From positions 1-64,000 of the forward strand of contig CANQEH010000010.1 of assembly GCA_947594835.1 (NCBI GenBank): a stretch of 64,000 nt of DNA, written 5' to 3'. The position numbers and the translations under genes were made by a program. The notes beneath the pieces were generated by a model. The model did no database searches and was not told where the DNA came from. It worked only from the letters and a program-made list of their open reading frames with translations. Position 1 is the stretch's first letter; every line of letters begins with the position of its first letter. Origin of the DNA: an uncultured Acetatifactor sp. (GTDB taxonomy: Bacteria > Bacillota > Clostridia > Lachnospirales > Lachnospiraceae). Below are positions 16,587-26,060 of this stretch, one piece after another.

Positions 16587-18200
16587 ATGAAATTTTTAAG
16601 AGGCTGGAAATTGACAAAACGGACGGAGTGGGTGCTGGTCGCTGCGCTGGTGGCAGCCGGTTTTTTGATACGGGCGTATCATTTCGGCATCATTCCCGTC
16701 GGGCTGAATCAGGATGAGGCCATGGCGGCGGTGGACGCAAAGGCGCTGGCGGAGTATGGGACGGATCGGTTCGGGATGCGGTATCCTGTACATCTTGCGG
16801 GTTGGATCGTAGGGCAAATGAGCGCCCTGTTGTCTTATATTATGGTTCCGTTCATCGATTTTTTTGGCTTTTCTATCACAAGCATACGATTGCCCATGCT
16901 GGTGATGAGTTGTATAGGACTTGTATGCCTGTATTTTGTGGGAAAACGGATTGGCGGCGCATGGACTGGTCTCATCGTACTTGCCCTTGGTGTCATCTGT
17001 CCCTGGCATTATCTGCAAAGTCGCTGGTCTCTCGACTGTAATACATTCCCGCACATTTTCCTGATGGGCGTATGTCTGTTTTTGGCAGGCCTGGACAAAT
17101 GTTGGGCGATGTATGTCTCGATGGTGTTTTTCGGATTATGTTCCTATTGCTATGGGATAGCCAATTACTCTGTCCCTCTGTTTTTGCTTGCATCGGCGTT
17201 GATCCTCATGAAGAAAAAAGCAGTGTCTTTCCGGCAGGTGATGTTTTGTGCGGCCATCTATCTTGTTGTGGCTGGGCCTGAGTTACTGACAATGCTTGTG
17301 AATGTCTTCAAATGGCAAAGCATCACTCTGGGCTGTTTTACGATCCCGCGTTTTCCCGATGGAGTTCGGACCCGTAATACTTTGTTTTTCAACTTTTCCT
17401 GGAAACAGCTGTGGGACAATATACGCTGCACGCTAGGAGTGCTTTTTTTCAACAGGGATATATGTATCAGCAACAGTATTGCTGCGTTTGGACCGTTGTA
17501 CCACTTTACCCCTGTGTTTTTCCTGATTGGACTGGGGGCGTCTGTCCAGAAGATACGCAGGGCAGAAACCGAAAAAGAAAAGCTCCCTTTTATCCTCATC
17601 TTACTCTGGCTTGCGATGGGAGCCTGGATCGGGATTGTGACAGAAGATGCCCAGATCCATCGTCTGAACGTTATTTTTTACGCCATGCTGCTTCTCTCCG
17701 CGGTGGGTATCCGGTGGTGTGTGGAAAAATGCAGAGGATTGGCGGCGCCCATTTTTGCGCTGTATACGGTTTCTGCCCTGCTCTTTGCCAGGTCTTATTT
17801 CGGGGACTGGGCGGAGCAGAGCCGGGATTTTTACTATGAGAGCTATATCAACGCGCTGTACTATGCGGATACTCTTCCCTGTGACTATTATTATATCAGC
17901 GCGGATCCCCAGGGAGCCGGGGTGCGGGAGGTGGGCAGGATCCTCACCATGTTCTGCCATGAGATCGATGCGGCTTATTTCCAGGGCAAGACCAATGTAC
18001 AGGATGGCGTGGAGCGGCTGCCCTACGAAGAACGCTATACCTACTATGTCGGCGATGAACTGACGGAGGAGACGCTGGAGGCAAACAGGGGCAAGTCCGT
18101 GGTGTATCTGGTGGGATGCGGGGAAGCGCCTCTCTTTTCCGAGGAGGAATACAATATCGTCTCCTTCTACGACAGCTACTTTGTGGCGTCCCCTAAATAG
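16587..18200 (+). CDS. ArnT/PMT-like (GT39-type) membrane glycosyltransferase
   Basis: The 537-residue protein has an N-terminal hydrophobic helix, then NQDEAMAAVDAKALAEYGTD, which resembles the acidic first-loop motif of lipid-linked glycosyltransferases of the GT-C fold (ArnT, PMT, GT39). About ten to twelve membrane segments and a soluble C-terminal part follow. Acceptor and sugar donor are unknown. It lies between cinA and recA, where other Firmicutes have nothing, and its middle section (about 16.8-17.6 kb) looks lower in G+C than its neighbours. A terminator-like hairpin follows, isolating it from recA. Confidence 0.75.
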   Translation: MKFLRGWKLTKRTEWVLVAALVAAGFLIRAYHFGIIPVGLNQDEAMAAVDAKALAEYGTDRFGMRYPVHLAGWIVGQMSALLSYIMVPFIDFFGFSITSIRLPMLVMSCIGLVCLYFVGKRIGGAWTGLIVLALGVICPWHYLQSRWSLDCNTFPHIFLMGVCLFLAGLDKCWAMYVSMVFFGLCSYCYGIANYSVPLFLLASALILMKKKAVSFRQVMFCAAIYLVVAGPELLTMLVNVFKWQSITLGCFTIPRFPDGVRTRNTLFFNFSWKQLWDNIRCTLGVLFFNRDICISNSIAAFGPLYHFTPVFFLIGLGASVQKIRRAETEKEKLPFILILLWLAMGAWIGIVTEDAQIHRLNVIFYAMLLLSAVGIRWCVEKCRGLAAPIFALYTVSALLFARSYFGDWAEQSRDFYYESYINALYYADTLPCDYYYISADPQGAGVREVGRILTMFCHEIDAAYFQGKTNVQDGVERLPYEERYTYYVGDELTEETLEANRGKSVVYLVGCGEAPLFSEEEYNIVSFYDSYFVASPK

Positions 18201-18208
18201 GAAAAACA

Positions 18209-18260
18209 AAAAATGTGCCATAGCCCCTTGTGCAGGCAGGGGATTTATGGTACATTTTTT
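18209..18260 (+). terminator. Terminator upstream of recA
   Basis: AATGTGCCATAGCCCC (from 18212) pairs imperfectly with GGGGATTTATGGTACATT and is followed by TTTTTT. The A-rich 5' side makes it possibly bidirectional. Confidence 0.75.
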
Positions 18261-18398
18261 ATATCTGATTCGCATATCTTTTCTTCCGGCATTTTCGCCA
18301 TCGGTTTCAGATGAAAAACAAAAGAAATGGAGGTGAGGTGCCTTTGAGGGAGTTTTATGGGATGTAAAATGTGTTTTACTGGGAAATAGAAAATGTTG

Positions 18399-18427
18399 TT
18401 GACAAAATCGAACAGATGTTTTATCCT
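18399..18427 (+). promoter_or_regulatory. recA promoter
   Basis: TTGACA (18399-18404), 17-bp spacer, TATCCT (18422-18427), 50 bp before the recA start. Confidence 0.75.
18409..18422 (+). promoter_or_regulatory. LexA (SOS) box 1, in the recA promoter spacer
   Basis: CGAACAGATGTTTT matches the Firmicute LexA/DinR consensus CGAACRNRYGTTYC at 13 of 14 positions. It lies between -35 and -10, so bound LexA would block polymerase. Confidence 0.75.
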
Positions 18428-18440
18428 AAAGCAGAGAGAT

Positions 18441-18454
18441 AGAACGTTTGTTCC
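18441..18454 (+). promoter_or_regulatory. LexA (SOS) box 2, downstream of the recA -10
   Basis: AGAACGTTTGTTCC contains a perfect GAAC-N4-GTTC palindrome (18442-18453). Its centre is 32 bp from that of box 1, about three helical turns. Confidence 0.8.
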
Positions 18455-18476
18455 TTGCAGAAAAGGAGATTTTATA

Positions 18477-19529
18477 ATGGAGAGAGAAGAGAAACTGAAA
18501 GCGTTGGACGCGGCCATCAGCCAGATTGAAAAGCAGTACGGGAAAGGGGCCATCATGAAGCTGGGCGATCCTTCCGCGCAGATGAACGTGGAGACCATTC
18601 CCACCGGTTCTTTGAGCCTTGACATTGCCCTGGGGCTGGGCGGCATCCCCAAGGGCAGGATCGTGGAGATCTACGGCCCGGAGTCCAGCGGTAAGACCAC
18701 CGTCACGCTGCACATGATCGCGGAGGTGCAGAAGCGGGGCGGAATCGCCGGGTTTATCGACGCAGAGCACGCCCTGGATCCCGTGTACGCAAAGAACATC
18801 GGCGTGGACATCGACAATCTCTACATCTCCCAGCCGGACAACGGGGAGCAGGCCATGGAGATCGCGGAGACCATGGTGCGTTCCGGCGCTGTGGATATCG
18901 TGGTGGTGGACTCTGTGGCAGCTCTGGTGCCCAAAGCGGAGATCGACGGCGATATGGGCGACAGCCATGTGGGCCTGCAGGCGCGTCTGATGTCCCAGGC
19001 GCTCAGGAAGCTGACGGCGATCATCAGCAAGTCCAACTGTACGGTAGTCTTTATCAACCAGCTCCGGGAGAAGATCGGCGTGATGTTTGGAAACCCCGAG
19101 ACGACCACCGGAGGCCGGGCGCTGAAATTTTACGCCTCCGTCCGCATGGACGTGCGCAGGATCGAATCCTTAAAGCAGGGCGGTGAGGTCATCGGGAACC
19201 GCACCCGGGTGAAAGTGGTGAAAAACAAGATCGCGCCCCCCTTTAAGGAGGCGGAATTTGATATTATGTTCGGAGAGGGCATCTCCATGGTGGGAGATGT
19301 GCTGGATTTGGCGGCTGAGCAAAATATCATCGTAAAGTCCGGCGCCTGGTATGCTTATGAGGGAAACAAGATCGGACAGGGGCGGGAGAACGCAAAACAG
19401 TATCTGAAGGACAACCCCCAGGTGTGTGCGGAGGTTGCGGCGAAGGTCCGCGCCAAGTACGGCCTGGACAGCGCCCCGGCGGAGTCTGCGCAGACGGAGA
19501 CAGAAGAAAAAAAGCCCTCAAAGGCCTAG
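18477..19529 (+). CDS. recA: Recombinase RecA
   Basis: The 350-residue RecA forms the strand-exchange filament and triggers LexA self-cleavage. Visible marks are Walker [10 protein letters not shown] near residues 65-73, the family signature [33 protein letters not shown] (loop L2), and an acidic C-terminal tail. AAAAGGAGA at 18461-18469 is 7 bp from the ATG. Two LexA boxes lie in the promoter region, so it is SOS-controlled. recX follows 68 bp downstream. Confidence 0.97.
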   Translation: MEREEKLKALDAAISQIEKQYGKGAIMKLGDPSAQMNVETIPTGSLSLDIALGLGGIPKGRIVEIYGPESSGKTTVTLHMIAEVQKRGGIAGFIDAEHALDPVYAKNIGVDIDNLYISQPDNGEQAMEIAETMVRSGAVDIVVVDSVAALVPKAEIDGDMGDSHVGLQARLMSQALRKLTAIISKSNCTVVFINQLREKIGVMFGNPETTTGGRALKFYASVRMDVRRIESLKQGGEVIGNRTRVKVVKNKIAPPFKEAEFDIMFGEGISMVGDVLDLAAEQNIIVKSGAWYAYEGNKIGQGRENAKQYLKDNPQVCAEVAAKVRAKYGLDSAPAESAQTETEEKKPSKA

Positions 19530-19597
19530 GACGGCCGGACAGCCGGTACAGAAGGAAGCGGAAGGGATAGCCGTTTAAGGGGGCAGGGAGTATCGCG

Positions 19598-20212
19598 ATG
19601 AAAGTGACACGGGTAGAGGAAGTGACAAAGTCCCGAAGCCGGGTGTTTCTTGACGAGGAATTCGCCTTTGTGTTATACAAAGGCGAATTGCGCTTATATC
19701 ACATTATCCCGGGGGAGGAGCTTTCTCCCGGGGACTACGCGGCGATTACCCAGCAGCTTTTGCCCAGGCGGGCAAAGCTGCGGGCTATGAACCTGTTGAA
19801 AAACAGGGAATACACCACAAAGCAGCTCAGCGAGAAATTAAAAGAAGGGGGATATCCCGAAAATGCCATCGAGGAGGCGCTCTCCTATGTGGCGCAGTTT
19901 CATTACACAGACGACCTGCGCTATGCCGTGAACTTTATAGCCTGCCACGAGAGCAGCAGGAGCCGCAGAAGGATCGAACAGGATCTTTTGAACCGGGGAA
20001 TTTCCGGGGAGACGCTGGAGCAGGCATGGCAGGAGTGGAGCAGTCAGGGGGGAGAGCAGGATGAGGCCGCCATGATACAGGCGCTTTTAGAAAAGCGGGG
20101 ATATAACCCTGAAACGGCGGACATCCGGGAAAAGCAGCGCCAGGGAGCATTTTTGATGCGCCGGGGGTTTTCCGGGGAACAGGTGAGAAGGGCGCTTTTC
20201 CCCGATCATTGA
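19598..20212 (+). CDS. recX: RecA regulator RecX
   Basis: The 204-residue protein has the three-helix repeats of RecX (RAMNLLKNREYTTKQLSEKL, YVAQFHYTDDLRYAVNFI, KRGYNPETAD). RecX binds the RecA filament groove and limits or reverses its growth. Length is normal for Firmicutes. GGGAG precedes the ATG. It probably shares the recA transcript and SOS control. Confidence 0.9.
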   Translation: MKVTRVEEVTKSRSRVFLDEEFAFVLYKGELRLYHIIPGEELSPGDYAAITQQLLPRRAKLRAMNLLKNREYTTKQLSEKLKEGGYPENAIEEALSYVAQFHYTDDLRYAVNFIACHESSRSRRRIEQDLLNRGISGETLEQAWQEWSSQGGEQDEAAMIQALLEKRGYNPETADIREKQRQGAFLMRRGFSGEQVRRALFPDH

Positions 20213-20245
20213 ACCGGCGCATTGAACCGATCCTTGAACTTGTAC

Positions 20246-20274
20246 TTGACATCGCAGTCATTTGCGTATAAAAT
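20246..20274 (+). promoter_or_regulatory. rny promoter
   Basis: TTGACA (20246-20251), 17-bp spacer, TAAAAT (20269-20274). This gives a leader of about 125 nt before rny. Confidence 0.75.
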
Positions 20275-20342
20275 TTAAGTGTTGTAGATTGCTTAATTAG
20301 AATGTTTCAGCCCGCAGGGCGGCTACATACATTCTATAGAAA

Positions 20343-20364
20343 CCGCAGGAAGCAGTGCCTGCGG
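20343..20364 (+). other. Hairpin in the rny leader
   Basis: CCGCAGG and CCTGCGG pair around an 8-nt loop, about 40 nt before the rny start. There is no T-run, so it is not a terminator; a role in autoregulation by RNase Y is possible. Confidence 0.5.
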
Positions 20365-20406
20365 CTAAGTGTACAATGAAAATTAAATAAGGAGGTGCTC
20401 CTGTAG

Positions 20407-21960
20407 ATGGAAGCGATTATTGCATTGGTATCTGTCGCGGTCACCTGTGTCATTGCCATACCGGTTACGGTCTTCGTTTATTCCAATCATTTGAAGAAGT
20501 CGACGGCTTCGACCATCGGTAGCGCACAGGACAAGGCGAGAGAGATCATTGACGAAGCTCTAAAGACTGCTGAAGCGAAGAAGCGTGAATCCATGCTGGA
20601 GATCAAGGAGGAGTCCATTCGCACCAAAAACGAACTGGACAAGGAGATCAAAGAGCGGAGGGCGGAAGCCCAGCGCTATGAGCGCAGGGTTCAGCAAAAA
20701 GAGGAGAACATTGACAAGAAAGCGGAAGCGATAGAAAAGCGCGAGAACAGCCTGACCGCCCGCGAGGAATCCTTAAACAGGATGAAAGAGGAAGTGGCGA
20801 AGCTGAACGAGCAGCGCTTGCAGGAATTGGAAAGAATTTCAGGATTAACCTCTGAACAGGCAAAAGACTACTTGTTGAAAACTGTGGAAGACGAAGTCAA
20901 GCATGAAACGGCTGTGATGATCAAGGAGATGGAGAGCCGGGCCAAAGAGGAAGCGGACAAGAAGGCGAAGGAATATGTGGTGTCCGCGATCCAGAGATGC
21001 GCGGCTGACCATGTGTCTGAGACCACGATCTCCGTGGTGCAGCTTCCCAGTGATGAGATGAAGGGAAGGATCATCGGCCGGGAGGGCCGCAACATCCGGA
21101 CGCTGGAGACGATGACGGGTGTGGATCTGATCATCGACGACACCCCCGAGGCAGTGATTCTCTCCGGCTTTGACCCGATCCGCCGCGAGGTTGCGCGGAT
21201 CGCGCTGGAAAAGCTGATCGTGGACGGACGGATCCATCCCGCCAGGATCGAAGAGATGGTGGAGAAGGCCCAGAAGGAAGTCGAAGTGATGATGAAGGAG
21301 GAAGGCGAAGCCGCGACACTGGAAGTTGGTGTTCACGGGATTCACCCCGAACTCGTCAAGCTGCTGGGCAAGATGAAGTTCCGCACCAGTTATGGCCAGA
21401 ACGCATTGAAGCACTCCATCGAGGTGGCGCAGCTGTCAGGGCTTCTGGCGGCCGAGCTTGGCCTGGATGTGAGACTCGCCAAGAGGGCGGGGCTGCTCCA
21501 TGATATCGGGAAAGCTGTGGATCACGAGATGGAAGGCTCCCATATTCAGCTTGGCGTGGAGCTGTGCCGGAAGTATAAGGAAAACGCCGTCGTCATCAAC
21601 GCTGTGGAATCCCACCACGGCGACGTGGAGGCTACTTCCCTCATCGCCTGTATCGTACAAGCTGCGGATACCATATCTGCTGCAAGGCCCGGGGCCAGAA
21701 GGGAGACCCTGGAGACCTATACCAGCAGGCTGACGCAGTTGGAAGAGATCACAAACAATTTCAAGGGAGTAGAAAAATCTTTTGCCATTCAGGCGGGTCG
21801 TGAGGTTCGCGTAATGGTTGTGCCGGAGCAGATTTCGGATGCGGACATGGTTCTGCTGGCCCGTGATATTTCCAAACAGATCGAAGCTGAACTGGAATAT
21901 CCCGGACAGATCAAGGTGAACGTGATCCGCGAAAGCCGTGTCATCGACTACGCAAAATAA
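20407..21960 (+). CDS. rny: Ribonuclease Y
   Basis: The 517-residue membrane-anchored endoribonuclease initiates mRNA decay. Order of parts: N-terminal transmembrane helix (residues 4-25), a long charged coiled-coil to about 190, a KH domain ([19 protein letters not shown]), and an HD domain with [10 protein letters not shown] plus [10 protein letters not shown]. Length matches the family (about 520). GGAGG lies just before the ATG. It has its own promoter after recX. A terminator follows. Confidence 0.96.
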   Translation: MEAIIALVSVAVTCVIAIPVTVFVYSNHLKKSTASTIGSAQDKAREIIDEALKTAEAKKRESMLEIKEESIRTKNELDKEIKERRAEAQRYERRVQQKEENIDKKAEAIEKRENSLTAREESLNRMKEEVAKLNEQRLQELERISGLTSEQAKDYLLKTVEDEVKHETAVMIKEMESRAKEEADKKAKEYVVSAIQRCAADHVSETTISVVQLPSDEMKGRIIGREGRNIRTLETMTGVDLIIDDTPEAVILSGFDPIRREVARIALEKLIVDGRIHPARIEEMVEKAQKEVEVMMKEEGEAATLEVGVHGIHPELVKLLGKMKFRTSYGQNALKHSIEVAQLSGLLAAELGLDVRLAKRAGLLHDIGKAVDHEMEGSHIQLGVELCRKYKENAVVINAVESHHGDVEATSLIACIVQAADTISAARPGARRETLETYTSRLTQLEEITNNFKGVEKSFAIQAGREVRVMVVPEQISDADMVLLARDISKQIEAELEYPGQIKVNVIRESRVIDYAK

Positions 21961-22000
21961 CCCATACAGTTTCTTGCTGTCACAGAAAGCTTCAGGACGA

Positions 22001-22036
22001 AAAAAATGCCACACAAGTAATAGTGTGGCATTTTTT
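22001..22036 (+). terminator. Terminator after rny
   Basis: AAAAAATGCCACAC and GTGTGGCATTTTTT form a perfect 14-bp stem around an 8-nt loop, usable in both directions. Confidence 0.88.
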
Positions 22037-22071
22037 GTTGTTTTTCCTGCAATCTTTGTAGCATTTTCCTC

Positions 22072-22100
22072 TTGTGTGATTCCGGCGCTTATAGTATAGT
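22072..22100 (+). promoter_or_regulatory. Promoter of the aminotransferase gene
   Basis: TTGTGT (22072-22077), 17-bp spacer, TATAGT (22095-22100). Confidence 0.55.
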
Positions 22101-22183
22101 AAAGCGAGTGTATGATTGTATACGATGATGCAACATCGGATCATAAGTGGAACAAAGTGAGAAACAGCCATGGAGGAAGCGGA

Positions 22184-23497
22184 ATGAAAACCTATCAGGA
22201 ACTGAGCAGGGAGGAACTGCTGAAGCTGAGAGAGCAGCTTGAGGGAGCGTACGAAGATGCCAAAGGGAAGGGGCTGAAGCTGGATATGTCCAGGGGGAAA
22301 CCCTCTGCCGCACAGCTTGATATGAGCAGGGAGTTCCTTGACACCTTAAACTCCGACAGCGAGATGAAGTCGGAAAACGGCCTGGACGTGCGCAACTACG
22401 GCGCAATGGACGGCATACCGGAAGCGAAGCGTCTGATGGGCCAGATCATGGGGGTGCCTGCGGAGAATGTGATTGTCTGCGGCAATGCGAGCCTCACTGT
22501 GATGTACGATACCGTCTCCCGTTCCATGACCCACGGCGTGCTGGGCAGTACGCCCTGGTGCAAGCTGGACAGGGTGAAATTTTTGTGCCCTGTGCCCGGG
22601 TATGACAGGCATTTTGCAGTGACCCAGCACTTTGGCATCGAGATGATCAACATTCCCATGACGCCCCAGGGGCCGGATATGGATATGGTGGAGAAACTGG
22701 TGTCCGGGGACGAGAGCGTGAAGGGAATCTGGTGCGTGCCGAAATATTCCAACCCCCAGGGCTATACCTACTCGGAGGAGACCGTGCGGCGCTTTGCAAA
22801 CTTAAAACCGGCGGCTGAGGATTTCCGCATTTACTGGGACAATGCCTATGCGGTGCACCATCTCTATGAGGACAGACAGGATACGCTTCCCGACATTTTA
22901 AGCCTCTGCGCAGAGGCCGGGAACCCGGACATGGTGTACGAGTTCTGCTCAACCTCCAAGATCACATACGCAGGCGCAGGTATTTCCGCAGTGGCGGCCT
23001 CCAAGGCCAATCTGGACGATATCAAAAAGACCCTGACCCTGCAGACCATTGGCTTTGACAAGGTAAACCAGCTGCGCCATGTGCGCTATCTGAAGGATAT
23101 GGAGGGCGTGAAGGCCCAGATGAAACGCCATGCGGACTGGATGAGGCCGAAATTTGACGCGGTGCTTGCGGTGCTGGACAAGGAGCTGACGGGGCTGGGG
23201 ATTGGCCAGTGGACCCGTCCCAACGGGGGGTATTTTATTTCCTTCGAGGCGATGGAGGGCTGCGCAAAGGCCATTGTGGCAAAATGCAAGGAGGCCGGAA
23301 TGGTGCTGACTGAGGCGGGCGCAACCTATCCCTACGGGAAAGACCCCAAGGACAGCAATATCCGGATCGCCCCTTCCTTCCCGACGCCCCAGGAGATGGA
23401 GCAGGCGGCGGAACTCTTTGTGCTCTGCGTAAAGCTTGTGAGCGTGGAGAAGGTTCTCGCAGACCGGGAGCAGGCAGGAGAGGCTGCCGTAGGATAA
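22184..23497 (+). CDS. Class Ic (MocR-type) aspartate/alanine aminotransferase
   Basis: This 437-residue fold-type-I PLP enzyme resembles the type Ic aspartate aminotransferases. Marks are LDMSRGKPSAAQLDMS, VCGNASLTVMYDTVSRSM, WCVPKYSNPQGYTYS, IYWDNAYAVHHLY, and the Schiff-base lysine in EFCSTSKITYAGAG. It should interconvert aspartate and oxaloacetate with 2-oxoglutarate, but alanine activity cannot be excluded. The start at 22184 is preceded by GGAGG; a longer frame from 22112 has no clear site. nudF follows 8 bp later. Confidence 0.88.
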   Translation: MKTYQELSREELLKLREQLEGAYEDAKGKGLKLDMSRGKPSAAQLDMSREFLDTLNSDSEMKSENGLDVRNYGAMDGIPEAKRLMGQIMGVPAENVIVCGNASLTVMYDTVSRSMTHGVLGSTPWCKLDRVKFLCPVPGYDRHFAVTQHFGIEMINIPMTPQGPDMDMVEKLVSGDESVKGIWCVPKYSNPQGYTYSEETVRRFANLKPAAEDFRIYWDNAYAVHHLYEDRQDTLPDILSLCAEAGNPDMVYEFCSTSKITYAGAGISAVAASKANLDDIKKTLTLQTIGFDKVNQLRHVRYLKDMEGVKAQMKRHADWMRPKFDAVLAVLDKELTGLGIGQWTRPNGGYFISFEAMEGCAKAIVAKCKEAGMVLTEAGATYPYGKDPKDSNIRIAPSFPTPQEMEQAAELFVLCVKLVSVEKVLADREQAGEAAVG

Positions 23498-23505
23498 GGA
23501 GAGGT

Positions 23506-24054
23506 ATGGGACAATATCAGAGACTGAAGCGGGAACTGGTGGCCAGGGGGGCCATTATCGACTACTATCAGGATACCATGCAGATCCCCAATGGGAATGT
23601 GGCAAAATGGGATCTGATCGATCACAAGGGGGCCGCCGCCGTGGTAGCGGTGCGGGAGGACGGGAAACTGCTGATGGTGAGGCAGTACCGCAACGCCCTG
23701 GAGCGGGAGACGCTGGAGATCCCGGCGGGAGGAAGAAACGGCAGGGAGGAACCCACCGATGTGACCGCCATGCGGGAACTGGAGGAGGAAACCGGGTATA
23801 CCTGTGAGAGGGTGGAGCTTTTGCTCTCCATTTACACCACCGTGGCTTTCTGCAACGAAAAAATCGATATCTACCTGGCCCGGGGCCTGAAGCCGGGCAG
23901 ACAGCACCTGGACGAGGACGAGTACCTGAACGTGGAAGCCTACTCCCTGGAGGAATTAAAGCAGATGGTCTCTGCCGGGAAGATCCAGGACGCCAAGACG
24001 GTCTGCGCCATCATGGCCTATGCCGTCAATTTTGCCGAAGCTGCATCGGAATAG
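23506..24054 (+). CDS. nudF: Nudix hydrolase, ADP-ribose pyrophosphatase type
   Basis: The 182-residue protein has a complete Nudix box (G-x5-E-x7-REL-x-EE-x-GY, in GGRNGREEPTDVTAMRELEE). Upstream, VRQYRNALERETLEIPAG is typical of ADP-ribose pyrophosphatases. It would hydrolyse ADP-ribose to AMP and ribose-5-phosphate. AGGAGAGGT precedes the ATG. The pairing with spoIIM downstream is conserved in Bacillus (nudF-spoIIM). Confidence 0.9.
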   Translation: MGQYQRLKRELVARGAIIDYYQDTMQIPNGNVAKWDLIDHKGAAAVVAVREDGKLLMVRQYRNALERETLEIPAGGRNGREEPTDVTAMRELEEETGYTCERVELLLSIYTTVAFCNEKIDIYLARGLKPGRQHLDEDEYLNVEAYSLEELKQMVSAGKIQDAKTVCAIMAYAVNFAEAASE

Positions 24055-24118
24055 TTTTAGGTCCTGCCGCATACAGATAAAAGAGAAAAGCGCGGGGCTG
24101 GGACAGCCAGGTGGGAAA

Positions 24119-24715
24119 ATGCAGATCAAGGGAATGAAGGGGCATATGATCCAGGGCTGGATAGCGCCTGTTTTCCTGGCCGGCCTGGCGGCGGGAATCC
24201 TTGCCATGCATATGGGGAAGGGCATTTTGATGGAAAATACGGGACTGTTTGATGCGGACACGCTGTGCCGCATGAAATATATGACCGTAGACGTCAATGC
24301 CCTTTTTTCTTATGTCCTCCGGGAGCGGATGATGAAAATCCTGGGCCTTGCGGTGCTGGCCACCACCTATCTGGGCTTTGCCGCCTGTATCGCTTCCGCC
24401 GCCTGGTGGGGGATATCCATGGGCGCTTTTTTGTCTGCCCTGGCAGTCCGCTACGGCCTGAAGGGGATTTTTCTGTCGGCTGTCTGCCTGTTCCCCCAGT
24501 ATCTGCTCTATGTGCCGGCGTTCCTCGCCCTTTTGGGATGGTGCGAAACGCTGTACCGGGGCATCTACCAGAGAAGGATCGATACAGGCGACAAGACTTA
24601 TCTGCCGAAAAAGCTGGCAAAATTGGCGGCAATCTTTTTGATCGCCGCCCTGGGATGTTTTCTGGAGGCCTATGTAAACCCCGCCCTTTTGTTAAAATAT
24701 CTGCGCATCTTTTGA
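24119..24715 (+). CDS. spoIIM: Stage II sporulation protein M
   Basis: The 198-residue protein has about five membrane segments, for example MIQGWIAPVFLAGLAAGILA and AVCLFPQYLLYVPAFLALLG, and an otherwise short hydrophilic content. This and the position after nudF fit SpoIIM, part of the SpoIIDMP complex that remodels peptidoglycan in engulfment. The start at 24119 (MQIKGMKGHM) follows AGGTGGG; the frame extends further upstream without a site. It is slightly shorter than the B. subtilis protein. Confidence 0.8.
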   Translation: MQIKGMKGHMIQGWIAPVFLAGLAAGILAMHMGKGILMENTGLFDADTLCRMKYMTVDVNALFSYVLRERMMKILGLAVLATTYLGFAACIASAAWWGISMGAFLSALAVRYGLKGIFLSAVCLFPQYLLYVPAFLALLGWCETLYRGIYQRRIDTGDKTYLPKKLAKLAAIFLIAALGCFLEAYVNPALLLKYLRIF

Positions 24716-24739
24716 AAATTTCTTTCCTCTATCGAGTGT

Positions 24740-25768
24740 CTATTGGGACTCGGCGATATCGTAGATGAGCTTCTCCGAGTCTTCCCAGCCGAGGCAGGGG
24801 TCTGTGATGGATTTCCCATAGACGCCGCCGCCCACCTTCTGGCAGCCCTCCTCGAGATAACTCTCCACCATGACGCCTTTGACCAGCTCGCGGATGTCGC
24901 GGCTCAATTTCCTGCTGTGCATCACCTCTTTTACAATGCGGATCTGCTGCTCAAACTGCTTGCCGGAATTTGAGTGGTTGGCGTCGATCACGCAGGCAGG
25001 GTTTTTCAAATCCATCTTTCCATACATTTCCAGCAGCAGGTTCAAATCTTCGTAGTGGTAGTTGGGGATGCTGTTCCCGTGCTTGTTGGTAGCGCCGCGC
25101 AGCACGGTGTGGGTCAGCTCGTTTCCCGTGGTGTTTACCTCCCAGCCCCGGTAGATGAAGGAGTGGGGGTGCTGGGCCGCGTAGACGGAATTGAGCATCA
25201 CCGACAGGTCTCCGCTGGTGGGGTTTTTCATCCCCGCGGGCACGTCGAAACCGCTGACGGTGAGCCTGTGCTGCTGATCCTCCACCGAGCGGGCACCAAT
25301 GGCCACATAGGAGAGGATGTCGGACACATAGGGCCAGTTTTCCGGGTACAGCATTTCGTCCGCCGCCGTGAGGCCGGATTCCTGGATGGCCCGGATGTGC
25401 ATTTTCCGCATGGCGGCAAGCCCGGCCAGAAAGTCAGGCTTTTTCTCGGGATCCGGCTGATGGACGATCCCCTTATACCCCTCTCCGGTGGTGCGGGGCT
25501 TGTTGGTATAGATGCGGGGGATCAGGATCAGTTTGTCCTTTACTTTTTCATTTACCCTGGCCAGGCGGTTGATGTATTCGCAGACGGAATCCTCGTTGTC
25601 TGCGGAGCAGGGGCCGATGATGACCAGAAACTTATCGCTCTTTCCGGTGATCACGTCGGCGATCTGCCGATCCCGCGCTTCCTTCTTCTGCAGAAGCTCC
25701 GGGGGGATGGGGTATTCTTCCTTGATTTGTGCCGGGGTGGGCAGTTCTCTGACAAATTCAAAACTCAT
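24740..25768 (-). CDS. aroF: 3-deoxy-7-phosphoheptulonate synthase (DAHP synthase, type I)
   Basis: The enzyme condenses PEP and erythrose-4-phosphate in the first step of aromatic amino-acid synthesis. It is of the AroF/G/H (type I alpha) class: LVIIGPCSADNEDSVCEYIN, PRIYTNKPRTTGEGYKG, GARSVEDQQHR, LRGATNKHGNSIPNYHYED, DANHSNSGK and VMVESYLEEGCQ are diagnostic. ATG 25768 (MSFEFVREL, 342 residues) is chosen; ATG 25780 is possible but its AAAGG is too close. No other aro genes are adjacent. No ACT or chorismate-mutase domain is attached. Confidence 0.92.
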   Translation of the reverse strand: MSFEFVRELPTPAQIKEEYPIPPELLQKKEARDRQIADVITGKSDKFLVIIGPCSADNEDSVCEYINRLARVNEKVKDKLILIPRIYTNKPRTTGEGYKGIVHQPDPEKKPDFLAGLAAMRKMHIRAIQESGLTAADEMLYPENWPYVSDILSYVAIGARSVEDQQHRLTVSGFDVPAGMKNPTSGDLSVMLNSVYAAQHPHSFIYRGWEVNTTGNELTHTVLRGATNKHGNSIPNYHYEDLNLLLEMYGKMDLKNPACVIDANHSNSGKQFEQQIRIVKEVMHSRKLSRDIRELVKGVMVESYLEEGCQKVGGGVYGKSITDPCLGWEDSEKLIYDIAESQ

Positions 25769-25913
25769 AGGGATGACCATGCCTTTCTGCAGCCTGCAGA
25801 TCCATATGCGGAATTTGGCATTGCGCAGGCGTTTTTTGTGTAAAAATCTTATTTTTCGTCCATTATAGTATAAGATGCGCAATCCTGCAAGGATTTTGCA
25901 GTTTCCGGCGGCA

Positions 25914-25997
25914 TTTCCGGCGCAGGTATTGCGGTTTCAGGTATAGGTATTGCGGTTTCCGGGACGGGTATCGTCGTTTTCTGCGCCGGGATTGCAG
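25914..25997 (+). repeat. Four 21-bp imperfect tandem repeats
   Basis: Units of the form TTTCNGGNNNNGGTATTGCGG lie at 25914-25934, 25935-25955, 25956-25976 and 25977-25997, the last two more diverged. On the minus strand they read as a 7-residue repeat (IPVPETA, IPIPETA) within a 61-codon frame of doubtful reality. They lie between aroF and the Fur-regulated gene. Confidence 0.75.
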
Positions 25998-26027
25998 CGG
26001 CTGTAGCGGATTGCGGCTGTCGGCGTC

Positions 26028-26056
26028 TTGACAAAAGCGGGAAAAGGGTGTATCTT
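26028..26056 (+). promoter_or_regulatory. Promoter of the Cys-rich mini-protein gene
   Basis: TTGACA (26028-26033), 17-bp spacer, TATCTT (26051-26056). Confidence 0.7.
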
Positions 26057-26060
26057 TAAA

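Noticed and set aside
15725..16588. 287-codon minus-strand frame over cinA
   Set aside because: Complete overlap with a clear CinA; no motifs.
24974..25843. 289-codon plus-strand frame opposite aroF
   Set aside because: The minus-strand DAHP synthase has all family motifs; this is its shadow.
25849..26034. 61-codon minus-strand frame with IPVPETA repeats as a gene
   Set aside because: It is produced by the 21-bp DNA repeat, has no ribosome-binding site and overlaps the aroF leader; reported only as a repeat.
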